NCBI GenBank assembly: GCA_022376465.1
Contig: JACDTU010000025.1
Location: forward strand, 62,001-126,000
DNA from: Cubamyces lactineus
Taxonomy: Eukaryota > Basidiomycota > Agaricomycetes > Polyporales > Polyporaceae
Reading direction: 5' to 3'
DNA length: 64,000 bases
Shown: positions 1-11,800 of the stretch, one piece after another
Position numbering within the stretch: position 1 is the first letter of the stretch
How the letters are laid out: every line of letters begins with the position of its first letter
Notes under the pieces: generated by a model
What the model was told of the DNA's origin: nothing
Database searches by the model: none
What the model saw: the letters and a program-made list of their open reading frames with translations, nothing else
Program-made: the position numbers and the translations under genes

Positions 1-1020
1 AGCGCGGGCTCCCTGCCAGATGCCCCCGCGCGCGGATCCAGGCCTGAAGAGTCCTCAGAGCCGGCGGAGCCTCCGTCAGACGACCCGGACGACGTCCCCC
101 TGGACTCCATCCCGATTGCTAGTAGCGACGGAGAGTTCGATCTCGGCCTCAAAGATGGTCCCTCAGAGGGCGGCGATTTTGCCACGTCCAAGCGGTGGTC
201 TGTCGGTCTGCCTCCGTCTTCGCCGCTGCCACCCTCGAGTCCCATCCTCTCTCCCGCGGATGGCAGTGACTGGGAAGCGCAGCTAGAACAAGAACAGGAT
301 GAGAGGCCTGTGGACCCGGACGCAACAATCTGCCTGCCGCAGCTGCAGTTCCACAGGGACGCCCCACCAGACACGCTCTCGAATCCAAGCAGCCATGACT
401 CCGAAGCTATCCTCGCGATGCTCTCACAAGAGACCGAGATGTTCTCGGATGCGTCTCTAGACAACATCGTCGCCCAAGGTGACGGCGCGAGATTGGGCGT
501 CGATATGGGTTCACTCGATACCACTTTCACGGACTTCTTCTCCGCCACCTCCTTCGTACCCTCGACGGACAGCCCCGCTGCGGGTCCCAGCTCATACCCA
601 GTCCCCTCAACAGTGAGCGATGACCCCCTCTCCTCGGCGTCCATGGTCATGGATCCGGAGCTCGAAGCCGCGCTCTTCGCCAACCCGGAACTCTACGGCT
701 ACGGGCCAACGGACGCCGGCGGCGACCTCGCGCAGCCCAGCGCGGAGCCCGGCGAGATGGACTTCAGCGAGTTCTGGGAGTTCATGAAGCCCGTGATGAG
801 CGAGAGCGTCGTGCCGATGCCCGCCGACCTCTTCGGTTCCACCGTGGACCCGCAAGGTGGAGAGTCGGTGTCCGGGGCTGACGTCGGGAAGGGGAAGGCT
901 CCTGCGGGGAATGATGATCCTTCCGACGGGACCGCTGGGGACGGCGGGGCGCTGCTAGCTATAGACCCAATGAAAGTAGCGGAAAACATGCAGGCGCTGC
1001 TGTCTGGATGTGCGGTTTAG
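1..1020 (+). CDS. C-terminal part of an acidic, Ser/Pro-rich regulator-like protein (5' truncated by the window)
   Basis: The frame is open from the first base of the window to a TAG at 1018-1020, giving about 339 residues without an intron. The sequence is low complexity, rich in Ser, Pro, Asp, Glu and Gly, with short acidic/hydrophobic patches such as MDFSEFWEFMKP near residue 251 and a conserved-looking C-terminus (DPMKVAENMQALL, then a Cys before the last two residues). This resembles the activation region of a fungal transcription factor. Copper-fist regulators are one family that comes to mind, but no DNA-binding domain lies inside the window, so the family is a guess. The start codon and N-terminal domain lie to the left of the window. 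Confident that it is coding, not confident of the function. Confidence 0.6.
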   Translation, partial: SAGSLPDAPARGSRPEESSEPAEPPSDDPDDVPLDSIPIASSDGEFDLGLKDGPSEGGDFATSKRWSVGLPPSSPLPPSSPILSPADGSDWEAQLEQEQDERPVDPDATICLPQLQFHRDAPPDTLSNPSSHDSEAILAMLSQETEMFSDASLDNIVAQGDGARLGVDMGSLDTTFTDFFSATSFVPSTDSPAAGPSSYPVPSTVSDDPLSSASMVMDPELEAALFANPELYGYGPTDAGGDLAQPSAEPGEMDFSEFWEFMKPVMSESVVPMPADLFGSTVDPQGGESVSGADVGKGKAPAGNDDPSDGTAGDGGALLAIDPMKVAENMQALLSGCAV

Positions 1021-1464
1021 GTTTGTTCCGGGACAGATTGCATGGGGAGTTTTGAACCTTACGGTCGGACACGGCTCGCGGTACTGTGCATATGTGATCT
1101 ATAGTCATGTTGTCTGTTGTTCCATCCTCAATCGTCTATGTTATCCTAAGTAATGTAGCACAACTCACGACACAATCATTGTTTCCAAATAGCATTGTCT
1201 TTCCTTGGCATGCGAGGGACACGAATCGTCCGGAGGGAGCTACCGCTCGTCTGAAAGAGTGAAAACCCAATAATCTGCGATCGTCTATAGGCGCGAATGG
1301 CCGAGTAGACTAATAGACATGGACGGGTATCGACGCAATCACTTCGAGGACCGTCGTAGTAGTACAATCTTCTTTGGTTTCCTGCAAACATAGATAGCCC
1401 AGATATAGCGCTCCATCTTTGGAACACTCAACAGCAACAACATGGTTGTGGTCTTCGTCGAATA
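1021..1464. other. 3' flanking region, no gene seen
   Basis: This is AT-richer sequence between two convergent 3' ends. It includes the 3' UTR of the preceding gene. No conserved coding frame or RNA gene was seen. Confidence 0.5.
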
Positions 1465-1928
1465 TCAACATTGGGGCCGACGAAGAGATAAGATAAAGCT
1501 CACGCACCCACAACACTCGTCGCAGCAAGTCTCGCAACACAAGTCCCTACAGCTGCAACACCCCTGCTCACCCGGCGGTCCCGGTCTACAGCACATCGTG
1601 TCTCCCGGTCTGCGCACGAGCCGGTGGTAGTACATCGGCGGATTGCGATAGATCATCGGCGGCTGCGCCATCGGCTGGGCATACTGGGGGTACATCGGCA
1701 CCATGCGCATCTCGGGAGCTAGATAGAATAATGCCCAGAGAGAAGAAGCCGGGGAGCTCGTGTGTCAGAACGCGCCCTGGTCCTAAACGAGGTGGAGATG
1801 GCGATCGACGCACAATCGTAGTAGCTTCCGGAATAGCTCCCCGGGCTGTACCGCACTGGGCTGAGGGGTGGGGACATTCTCGACGGCCAGTAAGCCGCCG
1901 TCATCGGACGCTGCGGGGCGTAATACAT
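1465..1928 (-). CDS. Small Pro/Tyr-rich protein with a Cys-rich C-terminus
   Basis: Two exons are supported: 1928..1814 and 1718..1465. They are joined through a GT-AG intron (GTGCGT...TATCTAG) that keeps the frame. The N-terminal part is rich in Met, Tyr, Pro and Ser (MYYAPQRPM), the middle carries MYPQYAQPMAQPPMIYRNP, and the last 35 residues hold about eleven cysteines in CC and CxxC pairs. Such XYPPX/PY-rich proteins with cysteine-dense tails are common in fungi and some attach to membranes, but I do not recognise the family. The start is provisional: the frame stays open upstream of 1928 and an acceptor-like CAG/AG precedes this exon, so a further 5' exon is likely. Confidence 0.5.
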
Positions 1929-3178
1929 CGGGTGGTAGCGGCGCGTCGGTGAAGCTGCTGAACACAGGGGCGGGCAAAGATGGAGAGTCGGGGGGAAGGA
2001 TAGGGCGCGCAGCAGCACTCAGCCGCGTCGGTATTTCTAACGACGCCTATCCCGGCCAAAATGGATCATCGCTCGCACATCTGGGCCGGTCCTGGTCGGA
2101 AGCGTTCGCGAGGGGACATAGGAAGCATTATATGAAACCCACGCTGCATGCGTGGAAAAAAGTGGCTGAGCGCAAAGTGGCAAGTGGGACCCTTGCGCGC
2201 ACAAAGCGGGCGCGGAATGAAAACACGTGGGTGGGCCATGGGTACGCGCAACCCGGCGTCGAGATGGAGCCCAATGGAGAGGAGCCGTTTCAGCACGCCT
2301 AATGGGAAGATTTCGCGTCGCAGTACAGACGCCCTGCAGTAGTATGCGCTGAGCGCGACTCGGTGCCAATGGGCAGAGGGCACCGCCAAGCGTCCGCTAG
2401 AGCCCATGTTTGCCGTCGAAGTGTGCAGTGAAGCAGAGTTCAGAGATAAGAGGGAGGTTTTGCTTCCTGTCAAAGTGTGGGTGATCAGAAACGGCAGCGG
2501 CTGAGATTGGCACGGTCCTGCATCGTGTGGCGCCTGCGTTCATCTCCGCAGGTATAACTGCATGCCCGGCAGTCCGCCGGACATTCAAAAGGGATCGAGC
2601 ACGACATCTACGGTGTGATCAGGAAGGAAGCCTCTGAAATTAAAGGTGCGTGAGAGTGCTGAATCAGAGTGCATTGCGATATACGTACCATACAGTCCAC
2701 ATATCGCTGGCATCCATCCCCGGGTTGACGTGGACGTGCAGTGCATACATTCATAGTAGCGGTCATTTTAACACACTTTACGAGAGCTCTGTTGAATGCC
2801 GGAGATTTCACTCACTGTACATCTATGACGACAAACAGCGAGTGCAGTCAGAACAATCAGACGCTGGCGGGTAATCCCCAGTAGACTTCCTTTCATTTAG
2901 ATAAGGATAGGAGATTGCGGAGAAAACGACGCTTTTTTTACAGTCGATCTGTGATACGGTTACGATATGGCCTATTACCTCAAAAGACATGCGAAATCAA
3001 TAGGGTACAACATGCTCGTAGAGTCAGGTCTCACCGATGTTTATCACTAGAATGGTTCTCAGTATGTCCTTTGTCCCGACCACTGCAGAGTGAATGGTAG
3101 TGCACGAGACGATACGTGCATGAGACCGCGATGCTTGCAACGTACTATGTTTTGTTGATACGCGTTAATGTGCTAGCA
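1929..3178. other. 1.25 kb without a supported gene
   Basis: Only short overlapping open frames without recognisable sequence occur here. The stretch probably holds the 5' end of the Cys-rich gene (around 1930-2250) and the 3' flank of the DNA glycosylase gene. I see no RNA gene or repeat. Confidence 0.4.
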
Positions 3179-4223
3179 TTAGTGAGATTTAGGATTCCGC
3201 ATCAAGGCATAAGTCAATCCTCGGACATAGTCGAGGTCGATAGTGTCGCCTGGGCCATAGAGGGGATCCCATTGTCGGTAATCCACGACGGCCCATTTCC
3301 ATTGCTATCGTACAATAGCATTAACAAAGGCTTTGGATGTAGCCGCACCCTCTTACCAGGTATTTGATAAGCTCCTTGTCCCGCGGACGTACGGCCTTCC
3401 ACTCATCACCGTCCTCGCAGAAGATCCTATACGAATCCAGCGCATAGGGTCCGCATCCGGGCAAATGAGAGATGGGTGTAGGAGGGTACGGCACTTCCAC
3501 CTTCCCTTCGGCGGCAGCAGAAGACGGAGGCACCGTCATCTTCCCGCGCGAAGAGCGCAGATGGCCTACGACCGGAGGATCGGAGAGATAGGTCTGAGAA
3601 AGCGCGACGAGTCGTGAAGACCGCACTTCACCAAGGCCGAGGTCCTTCAGCATCTCGTGAAGTAGAGAAGTTGGAGCTGCGATATTGTGACTAAGATGCG
3701 GGTTGCATGGAACACTCTGTAAATGACTAACCCTCAGCAAGCGTGGCCGGTGTCGGCCATTGGTCCATGATCTCGAAGAAAACGGGAATGGACTTATTGC
3801 CTGCGGTCTTATTCAGCAACGTAACCGCCACCAAAACTTTCCAAGGATCCTCAGCAACGTGCTCTGAACAATTGGAAAGAGATGAGTTGAAGCTGGCGCA
3901 ATGAATTATTAATATTCCTGCCGCAGACCTTGGATAAGAATCGGTTTGGCTTGGTACAGTTCACACATAGCATGCACACAATCTTCATAGAAGCAGAGAA
4001 ACACTGGGTTGGCTAGCAAGCGTTGTGGGTCTTCCGTTGATGCAGGGAAGAATTTGGACTTTGTTCGCCATGATGGGCTGGAGATGAGTCCCGTCTCTCG
4101 CTCCTGGAATGCCTCCGTTGTCGTCGTGCGCTGGCGTTTTGGAGTCGTGCTCGAAAAGTATCGGGACTCGATATTCTTCCTCTTGGACCTGTTCCGCGTT
4201 GGTGTCCTCGGTGAGCCCTCCAT
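3179..4223 (-). CDS. MBD4-like DNA glycosylase (HhH-GPD superfamily)
   Basis: Four exons, 4223..3929, 3863..3732, 3676..3357 and 3304..3179, encode about 290 residues. After a basic, Ser/Thr-rich N-terminus (MEGSPRTPTRNRSKRKN), the second half follows the glycosylase domain of animal and plant MBD4: QEHVAEDPWKVLVAVTLLNK, then LHEMLKDLGLGEVRS, then the GPYALDSYRIFC segment, whose Asp (about residue 223) matches the catalytic aspartate, and finally KYLQWKWAVVDYRQWD. Family members excise thymine or uracil from G mismatches made by deamination of 5-methylcytosine or cytosine, so a nuclear base-excision repair role is expected. No methyl-CpG-binding domain is present, as in other fungal homologues. 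Odd point: about 25 extra residues (GHLRSSRGKMTVPP onward) sit before the PTPISHLPG loop. Confidence 0.88.
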
Positions 4224-4685
4224 CTGTCAGCAGACCGTTACATGTTCTCCGGCCAAGAGGCAGAATGTCGCCGACATGGGCGTTGTCGTCGTAGAGTCGC
4301 AAGCACAGCGGTGCCAAATGCAGTGCTCGGCGCACCAGACTCCCGTCCAGTCTGGTGGATACTGCCAAAAGAGGAAGGCTTAGCCCATCGTGCTGACAGA
4401 TTGGGACATGCTCGCGTGGCCATAAGCGCCGAGTTGGGTTACTCAGCGGTGCTGTTTGTCATCGCCCGCAGGCCCACTCAAAAAGAGGAGATCAAGGTGC
4501 GCACTCCCCACTTTCCCTCGTCCACTAACCACCGTAAGTATCCCGTCATGCTGCTCCTACGCATCCCTCTCGTCGTTTCTAGCCGTTTTGCGACCAGAAA
4601 CCGTGCAGAAAGCGATGGATGCGACTCTGAACTTCCGGATGACGCCCAGATCTGACAAACTTCGCCTCTCCTCAGACTAGTCACC
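4224..4685. promoter_or_regulatory. Divergent intergenic region between glycosylase and RPL10
   Basis: These 462 bp separate two divergent start codons. The right half is pyrimidine-rich, as is typical of ribosomal protein gene promoters, and contains a probable 5' UTR intron of the L10 gene (separate entry). No TATA box was noticed. Confidence 0.45.
4534..4675 (+). other. Probable 5' UTR intron of the L10 gene
   Basis: A strong donor, GTAAGTAT, lies at 4534. It is followed by a pyrimidine-rich tract ending CTCCTCAG at 4675 (an alternative acceptor ends at 4680), just before the TCACC-ATGG start context at 4686. Introns in the 5' UTR are frequent in fungal ribosomal protein genes. This call is inferred from splice signals only. 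Confidence 0.45.
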
Positions 4686-5510
4686 ATGGGTCGCCGTCCC
4701 GCTCGCTGCTACCGCTACTGCAAGAACAAGCCCTACCCCAAGTCCCGCTACAACCGTGGTGTTCCCGACCCCAAGGTCAGCTTTGCGCAGAAACAGTGGT
4801 CCAGGGATATGGGTTGCTGAACTTGTGGGATGCACAGATCCGTATCTTCGATCTTGGCCGCAAGCGTGCCTCCGTGGACGAGTTCCCCTTCTGCTGCCAC
4901 CTTGTCTCCGATGAGTACGAGCAGCTCTCCAGCGAGGCTCTCGAAGCCGCTCGTATTTGCGCCAACAAATACGTCACCAAGACCTCTGGCAAGGATTCCT
5001 TCCACTTGAGGGTCCGCGTCCACCCCTTCCACGTCCTCCGTATCAACAAGATGTTGTCTTGCGCTGGTGCCGATCGGTACGTGACAGAAATCCGTCTAGT
5101 AATGTCCAGGATGTAACCTGGAATGCGGGTGCAGTCTTCAGACCGGTATGCGTGGCGCGTGGGGCAAGCCCTACGGCACCGTCGCCCGTGTCAACATTGG
5201 CCAGATCATCCTCTCCATCCGTTGCAAGGACCAGAACGCCGCGGTCGTCCAGGAAGCGCTCCGTCGTGCCCGGTACAAGTTCCCTGGTCGCCAGAAGATC
5301 ATTGTCTCCCGCAAGTGGGGTTTCACCAACGTCAACCGTGAGGACTACGTCAAGCTCAAGGAGGACAAGCGTGTGTTGCAGTACGTATCACCATTGTTCC
5401 GCCCGACGTCGTCGAGACTGACGGTCATTTTCAGGGATGGTGCCTACGTTCAGTACATCCGCCCCAAGGGCAACCTCGAGGCGAACCTCCGGGCTCAGCT
5501 TCGCGCGTAA
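4686..5510 (+). CDS. RPL10: 60S ribosomal protein L10 (uL16, QM family)
   Basis: Exons 4686..4775, 4838..5076, 5135..5380 and 5435..5510 encode 216 residues, the usual size for eukaryotic uL16 (214 in human). The protein starts [20 protein letters not shown] and contains the family signatures [47 protein letters not shown] and [11 protein letters not shown]. The protein joins the large ribosomal subunit late in its maturation and sits near the peptidyl-transferase centre, where it is needed for release of the export adaptor Nmd3. All three introns are GT-AG with lengths of 54-62 nt, and each joins conserved sequence in frame. The start context, CACCATGG, is ideal. Confidence 0.98.
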
Positions 5511-6255
5511 TTTTTGTATCATGTACTTTTATGCCTCCGTCGTGTCACCAACATGACTATGATCGTTGGGTCCGTCGCCTATGTGCTGGTGTGGTAAGGT
5601 CTAAGACTCTGTTTCCTCAGTTTGGAGGGCGTGCGTGGACTGCCTCATATTCACTACATCATCCTTCTTCCGTGGTTGATGGCTAGGGGAAACGGGGCAA
5701 AGATTTACTCTCATCATGACATTCTTTGAACGCGAATCCCCGCCGAGTTCCAATCGGTAGTTGGATTGATGAGCACATTCCTCTCGCATCGCGTAATTTT
5801 TAGGATAGCCAATAAATATCATCAGTATGTCACTCGGTGGGCAGTCAGGTGGAAGTTGCAGAAAGCGTGTACGCAGGTGAGTGCAGTAGTGCATACACTC
5901 TTCACGTAAGGCATTCTGAATCGCGAGTGCAGTGATACGACTGCATATCGTTCTCTGCCTGGGGTCTACTGACTCCATCGTATAGATACCGGCCGTAGCA
6001 TGCGTCCATGCGGCCTATGGCCGGCCAGCAATCTGTCCGCCTTGCCGCGATAGCGCCAACCTCATGACCCTCGTTGGAAAGGCCTACACCTGCATCTCGG
6101 GCTGCTTCTCATATTCTATCACGCTCATGTGCCAGCTTAGGCAGCTGAATCATGGCTCTCTGGAGGACTACTTATCTGCCTATTCACCGATCGACCCTGC
6201 TCTACGTCTGGAGAAACCCTCCCAGGTTCTGCTGGTGTCGCCTGCGTGAATCACT
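5511..6255. other. 745 bp intergenic region
   Basis: This holds the 3' UTR of L10 and the promoter of the GH20 gene. A 125-codon open frame on the minus strand (5601-5978) has no recognisable features and is not called. No TATA box was found close to 6256. Confidence 0.4.
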
Positions 6256-8653
6256 ATGGCCCACAAATATCACCTTCTCGCCATGTTTCTGGGTACTTTT
6301 GCTAACTATGTTGTCGCGCTGTGGCCCATCCCGAGATCAATTTCTACCGGGACTGTACCTCTCAAGCTTTCCTCCGCATTCACCATCCACCTCCAGGCTG
6401 AGTTCTCTGACCCTCCTTCTGACCTGCTATCCGCGATATCCCGTGCTCGCTCTCGACTGAGCTCTGACAGGTTCGAGAGGCTCGTAATAGGTCGCGGAGC
6501 TACCGACGCGCAGGCAATCCAGAGCGCGCATGTCCTGACATCACTTAACCTGGCCCTACTGCCCGGCTCGCCGATTCGCAGTATCGCAGAGGAGAGCACT
6601 CGAGCAATCGACACGAAGAGCGAGTCCTACGAACTCTCGGTGCCGAACGATCTAGCTGTTGCGACGCTCACTGCCAATTCAACACTGGGCCTATTACGCG
6701 GTCTGACCACGTTCGAGCAGCTGTGGTATGATTACAAGGGAACGAAATACATGCTCAACGGCCCGGTGCAGATCACGGACAATCCCGCATTTGTAGGGCT
6801 CATGCGATAGCAATGAAGCCTTTACTGACTATATCGCTCTCATAGCCGTACCGCGGGTTTTCTTTTGACACTTCTCGTAATTTGTCAGAGCTATACCTTC
6901 GTGCCACGTCGACGTCAACCTGATGACTACGATGCAGTTATCCCGTGTCGGACGTCCTTCGTACTCTAGACGCGATGTCATGGGTCAAGGTTTGTCACCC
7001 TTATGTGCTCTCTTGGACGTGGCTTGACGCGAGACCTAGTTGAGCATCCTCTACTGGCACATCATCGACAGCCAAAGCTTCCCTTTGGATGTGGAAGCGT
7101 TCCCGGAACTAGCGGAGAAAGGTGCCTACTCCACCGATGAGGTATACACGCGCGAGGACATCAAGCAGATCATACAATACGCGAATGAGGCGAGTTGCGA
7201 CCAATGTATCCGCACGTTCAACGAGCTGATAGCAATTGGTGCCCGGAAATACATAGCGAGGCATTGATGTCGTTATGGTATAATTGACATTCTCTATGAC
7301 GCCGCCGCAGTTCCTAACTCATCTCATTTACCAGGAAATGGACTCGCCTGGGCATACCACCGCCATATCCGCCGCCCATCCGGAGCACATCGCCTGCGCC
7401 GCCAAGTCTCCATGGTCGAAGTACGCATCCGAGCCACCAGCAGGCCAACTCCGCATCGCGTCTCCATCTACGCTCTCCTTCGCTCGGGCTATGTTTGACT
7501 CGGTCGCGGCAACGCTCCCAGGGACGATGATGAGCTCAGGCGGCGACGAAGTCAATTTGCCATGCTGGGAGGAGGACGAGCAGACGATGGCTGACCTCGC
7601 TGCGCGGAACATCAGCATCGCCGACGCGCTGAATGAATTCGTACAGACTGTCCAGGGCGTGATCACGGACCACGGAAAGGTCCCCTTCATCAAGAGTGGT
7701 CAGATTCTCGCTCAGGAAACACCTCATGCAATGCGTTGACGTTCCGGTGCAGATATGGTGTTGACACATAACGTCCCTGTTGTCAACGACACTGTCGTCG
7801 TGTAAAGGGCCGGATAACCTTGTGTATATGAATGCCGCAGCTGATTCTCATCTAGTGTCTGGCAAACTTCCGAGGATGCTGCCGCCGTAGCCGAGCGAGG
7901 CCTGCGGTTCATCCATCAGCCCTCCAACTACTTCTACTTGGTAAGTCCATGCCCTTTTCTCCCGGCACCATTGTTCTGATAGCCATGTAGGATTGCGGAG
8001 CGGGAGATTGGCTGGGTGACAACATATTGGGGCAAGAATCGTTGAGGCCATACCAATGAGTTCTGACTGACACCTCGGTGCTTCATTTCTGCAGGAACAG
8101 CTGGTGCGATCCCTTCAAGACATGGCAAAGGGTTTGTTATACTCTCGCGGAATCTGTCCCTCCATATGATGCCGAACCGCGCTCGCACAGGCGTATTCTT
8201 TCGATCCCTACGCCAATTTGACCGCTGCTCAACATGGACTCGTTCTCGGCGGTCAGTCACGCTATCAAAATTTTGCTCGCATACGGCTTTCAGCTTAGTC
8301 TGACTCCTATCGCGTCGTGCAGGCCAAATGCCGATCTGGAGCGAGCAATCTTCCCCCGAGAACCTCGACCCCATCGTCTGGCCTCGTCTCGCAGCGGGCG
8401 CCGAGGTATTCTGGACGGGAGCCTCCCTCCCTGACGGCTCATCTCGTCTGAGTATGACGAACCGCGCATGCTCGGGTTTCGTGGTACTGATATTTATGCT
8501 CTGTTGCCAGATCCGAACGAGACAAGCGGAACTCGCGCACTGGCTCGTTTGAACGAGCTGCGTTACCGGTTTGTCGATCGCGGCGTGAACGCAATCGCGC
8601 TTCAACCAAAGTGGTGCGCTCTTCGTCCAGGGGAATGCGACCTGGATTCTTGA
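6256..8653 (+). CDS. Secreted GH20 beta-N-acetylhexosaminidase
   Basis: Thirteen exons encode about 568 residues: 6256..6792, 6846..6883, 6938..6989, 7040..7189, 7257..7277, 7335..7698, 7753..7801, 7856..7940, 7991..8031, 8095..8131, 8191..8251, 8323..8451 and 8511..8653. A signal-peptide-like N-terminus is followed by the GH20b fold and then the catalytic barrel. Seen motifs are PYRGFSFDTSRNFYPVSDVL, YWHIIDSQSFPL, VVMEMDSPGHTTAI and SSGGDEVNLPCW, whose Asp-Glu pair is the GH20 catalytic dyad (Asp orients the substrate N-acetyl group, Glu is the acid/base). DWLGDNILG, LWSEQ-like PIWSEQSSPENLDP and VFWTGASLP complete the family pattern. The enzyme removes terminal GlcNAc from chitooligosaccharides outside the cell or in the wall. 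Two introns use GC donors (separate entries). No frame break was found. Confidence 0.95.
7190..7256 (+). other. GC-AG intron 4 of the GH20 gene
   Basis: The exon ends ...AATGAG and the intron starts GCGAGT and ends ACATAG. Only this join gives ANE-RGIDVVM, the conserved GH20 sequence, in frame. The nearest GT donor, four bases downstream, breaks the frame. Confidence 0.75.
8032..8094 (+). other. GC-AG intron 9 of the GH20 gene
   Basis: The donor is GG|GCAAGA, close to the GC-donor consensus, and the acceptor is TTTCTGCAG. The join gives GDNILG-NSWCDPFKTW in frame. No GT donor nearby does so. Confidence 0.8.
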
Positions 8654-8800
8654 ACTGGTCGAGCGGCTACACAGCAGAAGAATCGGGTGCGGCGCTACTG
8701 GTCGTTTCAGGACGATGTTGTACATGCTAGAATCACAGGAGGGCGATGCAGTCAAGTCGTGAAAAGCTGCCAGACATGTGATCGTACGAGACACGCAGGG

Positions 8801-11800
8801 TCATGCCTTACACTGCGGTTTATGACGAGGCCAATCCTTCTTCTGACATGCCTGTGAGCAATACCGTACCTTCGTGCAACCGGAGCACGCCTTCAACTTC
8901 GGCTGCCCACGCCCTCTGCAGACCGAGCACTTATGCGCCTCAGGAACACGGCCGACGGTCTCGAGATACGACACCGCAAAGAGCGGCGAGATCGCGATGC
9001 GAGTGACGTACGGCGCATATCTCTTCCACTCGCCGACCTTCAGAAGTCCATCGACGTCCTTCCCTCGCCCGCAGCTGCACAAAGGGTCGGCCTCCATCTC
9101 CAGCGTCAGCGGCACCTGCGTCCTCGTCAAGTACTCGCAGTTCTCTCCATGCTCCCATGTCCGGCAACGCTCGACAAACGCTGGGATGAGCTGCTTCCAG
9201 GCCTGCATCTCCCCCTCGAAGACGGTGACGCTCGCCATGTCATTGCCGAGGACGAGCTCGCCGAAGAACGACGTGATCTTGGGCATGATGTCGTGGGTCA
9301 GCGGGAGCACGTAGCCATCGCAGACCATAGTATGCGCTTGGAGGTCGTAACGAATGTCGGAGATGAAGAAGATGGTATCGCAGTTGTTCGTCTTCTCGTC
9401 CCTCAAGGAGATGACGTGACGTGCCGATAGCCCGCCCTGGATAGCCGTCGCTCGGACGAACATGGTGTGAATCGTGTCCTTCACGAACATGAGAGCGTCT
9501 GCCCTGCGCTTCTTGCGCATGCTGCGCTCACGGGTTGACAGCATCGATCCAACGTGTGCGTTGAGCCAGTTGGCGATGTCTGGCGCTTTTGGGTCCAAGG
9601 CAGGTAATTGGGCGAGGGACAGACGGTGGATGTTCCACGAGTGCAGCGCCCGCCCAGAGCCAACTACAGGGAAAGGGTTCAGCTTCATCCCATCAGGCTT
9701 CAGGAACGGCCCTGAGATGGGTATTACGACCTGCGTAGTCATGAGCGATGGCTCCTCCGTGGGTCTTCCGATAGACACCGAAGACCACGACGTACCTCAA
9801 TGTAGAGCGACTTCCGAGCCAGTCGTAGTTTGTTCTGGGAGCCGACGACAGGGAAAGGGAAGACGACATCCTGGGAGCGGCCGGAGACACTAAGACGCAT
9901 GATACACGGCGAAAGCTGAGAAATATGAGGCATAGCACCGTTGGACCCGAAGTCGTTCTTGACGCGGGTATCCTCGATACTGACCTTGCTGGCCAGGCTT
10001 TGCACCAGCTCGCACTGCTCATCAAGCTCGACAGATACAAGTTCTTGCGTACCGATCTCACAAAGCAGTGTGCCAAAGCCGGGGCGGAGTAGAGGGCCAG
10101 ACGGCTCTTCAAAGTCGGGGGAGGGGAAGGACGGCTCAGGGACCACGAAGACATGCTCTTCATCCATCAACCTCGCACTGTAAATGCCGAGTTCCAAACC
10201 CAGAGCAGAGACGAGCATCGCAGTACCAGTTGTAGACCTGACCGAGAAGCAGACCCGCAATTTCTCAGGGGGCTCGATGTTGGTCAACAGGAGGGACGGT
10301 AAGCAGAACGAGACCACGAGCGGCATATCGCCCTTCCAGCCATCAGGATCCTCTTCGAACAACACGCGAGGGTTGCTTTTTGTACCAGTGGCGATGACGC
10401 GGCCGAAAGCAACGTGCACGGCGTTGAAGATATTGTGCGACCAGGTGCCACGGATATCGCAGTGGAGAGGCGGCGTGCCCACTTTGGCGGCGCGCATGGC
10501 TCTTTCGAAAGCGTCGATTTTCTCGCGAGGCACCGAAAGGACGACCCGCACCACGGGCGGCACTGCCTCCCATCCGGCGAACCTTCCGATTGTGGGGACA
10601 CGCTCAAACCTGAAGTAATCCATGACATGTACGCCTTGGCGGTATAGGTGAGCATAGAGATCGTTGCGATTGACTGTGTTCATCGGCATCGTCCGATCGG
10701 CCACTTCGAGGTCCAGAAAGCGATCCATGATCTCGAGCCAAGTCGTGTTGGGAATCCGCAGCCTCTCTCGAACGAGTCTGAGGAGCATAGCGAACCCCTC
10801 TCGCATGTAGTGGAGTAGGTTGGAGGTAGAGATCGCCTTCAAGAAATTAGCCTGGTTCTGTCGCAAGAACGTCATGGCGTCTTCTTGCTCGAACATGGCA
10901 TGATACATGTCGAACAGAAGTGTACCTAACTGACGACTGTCAAACGCAGGGGGAAGACGGAGGCGGCCACCATGCAACGACAAGTCGCTGTCGCATGAGG
11001 AAGGGCGTTTCCAAGTTGTGACCTGGTGGAACTGGGAGGTGTCCCCTTTGCCGATTAGCTTGTAGGTGATAAGCTCATGGGTATTGGAGCGCGACGTAAA
11101 ACCGGACAAGTAGTCCGTCGGGCACAAATCGAGCATGAGCCCGACGGTCCCGATATCACCATGGAGGAGGTTTGCGAACTCCTTGGTGGCATCTTTATCG
11201 CGGAAGAGCAGAGATTCTGTGTAGAGGACGCTTGAGGGCGAGGGGGAGAGGATGGGGATGACAGCAATGAGGATGTTCAGGAGCGCTATATGATCGATGA
11301 GGTTGGAGGTCTCAATGACGTTGAACACAACGGGAGCATGTTCTTGCAAGTATTCTCTGGATGACAGACGCAGCAGTTGGGTCTTGAATTGGGCAACGGG
11401 GACGCCAATGGAGAGGCTTCCCGAGTCTTGAAACGCTCTCAGAGCTCGGCAAAACGCAGTTGCCTCCGCAAGGCAGAACCGGATGCGTGGAATGGGAGAG
11501 GAAGAGGTCAAGGAACGCCGGAAGGCGGAACACCATGCGGAGAATTCGGCTTGCGCAGATCGGACTGCGTCAGCGGGGCGGACTTGGCCCTTTGCGTTCC
11601 CGAACAACGCTGCCGAGTGGAAGGATGCGAGAGGATCTGTGGCATAGTGTACCGCACAGCCTTCCCCAGCCAAAGAGTATGCGCAGGTAGGATTCAGGAA
11701 CTTCGCAGTTGCTATCTGCTTCGGACTGATGAATGTCGTCCCCGTTTTGAGATAGTTTTTGGCTTGATCGGTGGCTACAGCAGCCGAATGAGCGAGAAGG

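Noticed and set aside
5601..5978. A 125-codon minus-strand frame between L10 and GH20
   Set aside because: There is no family resemblance, no splice partners and an intergenic-like base composition.
6256..8653. The idea that the GH20 gene is a pseudogene, because simple GT-AG splicing leaves stops
   Set aside because: With two GC-AG introns all 13 exons close in frame and every conserved GH20 motif is present.
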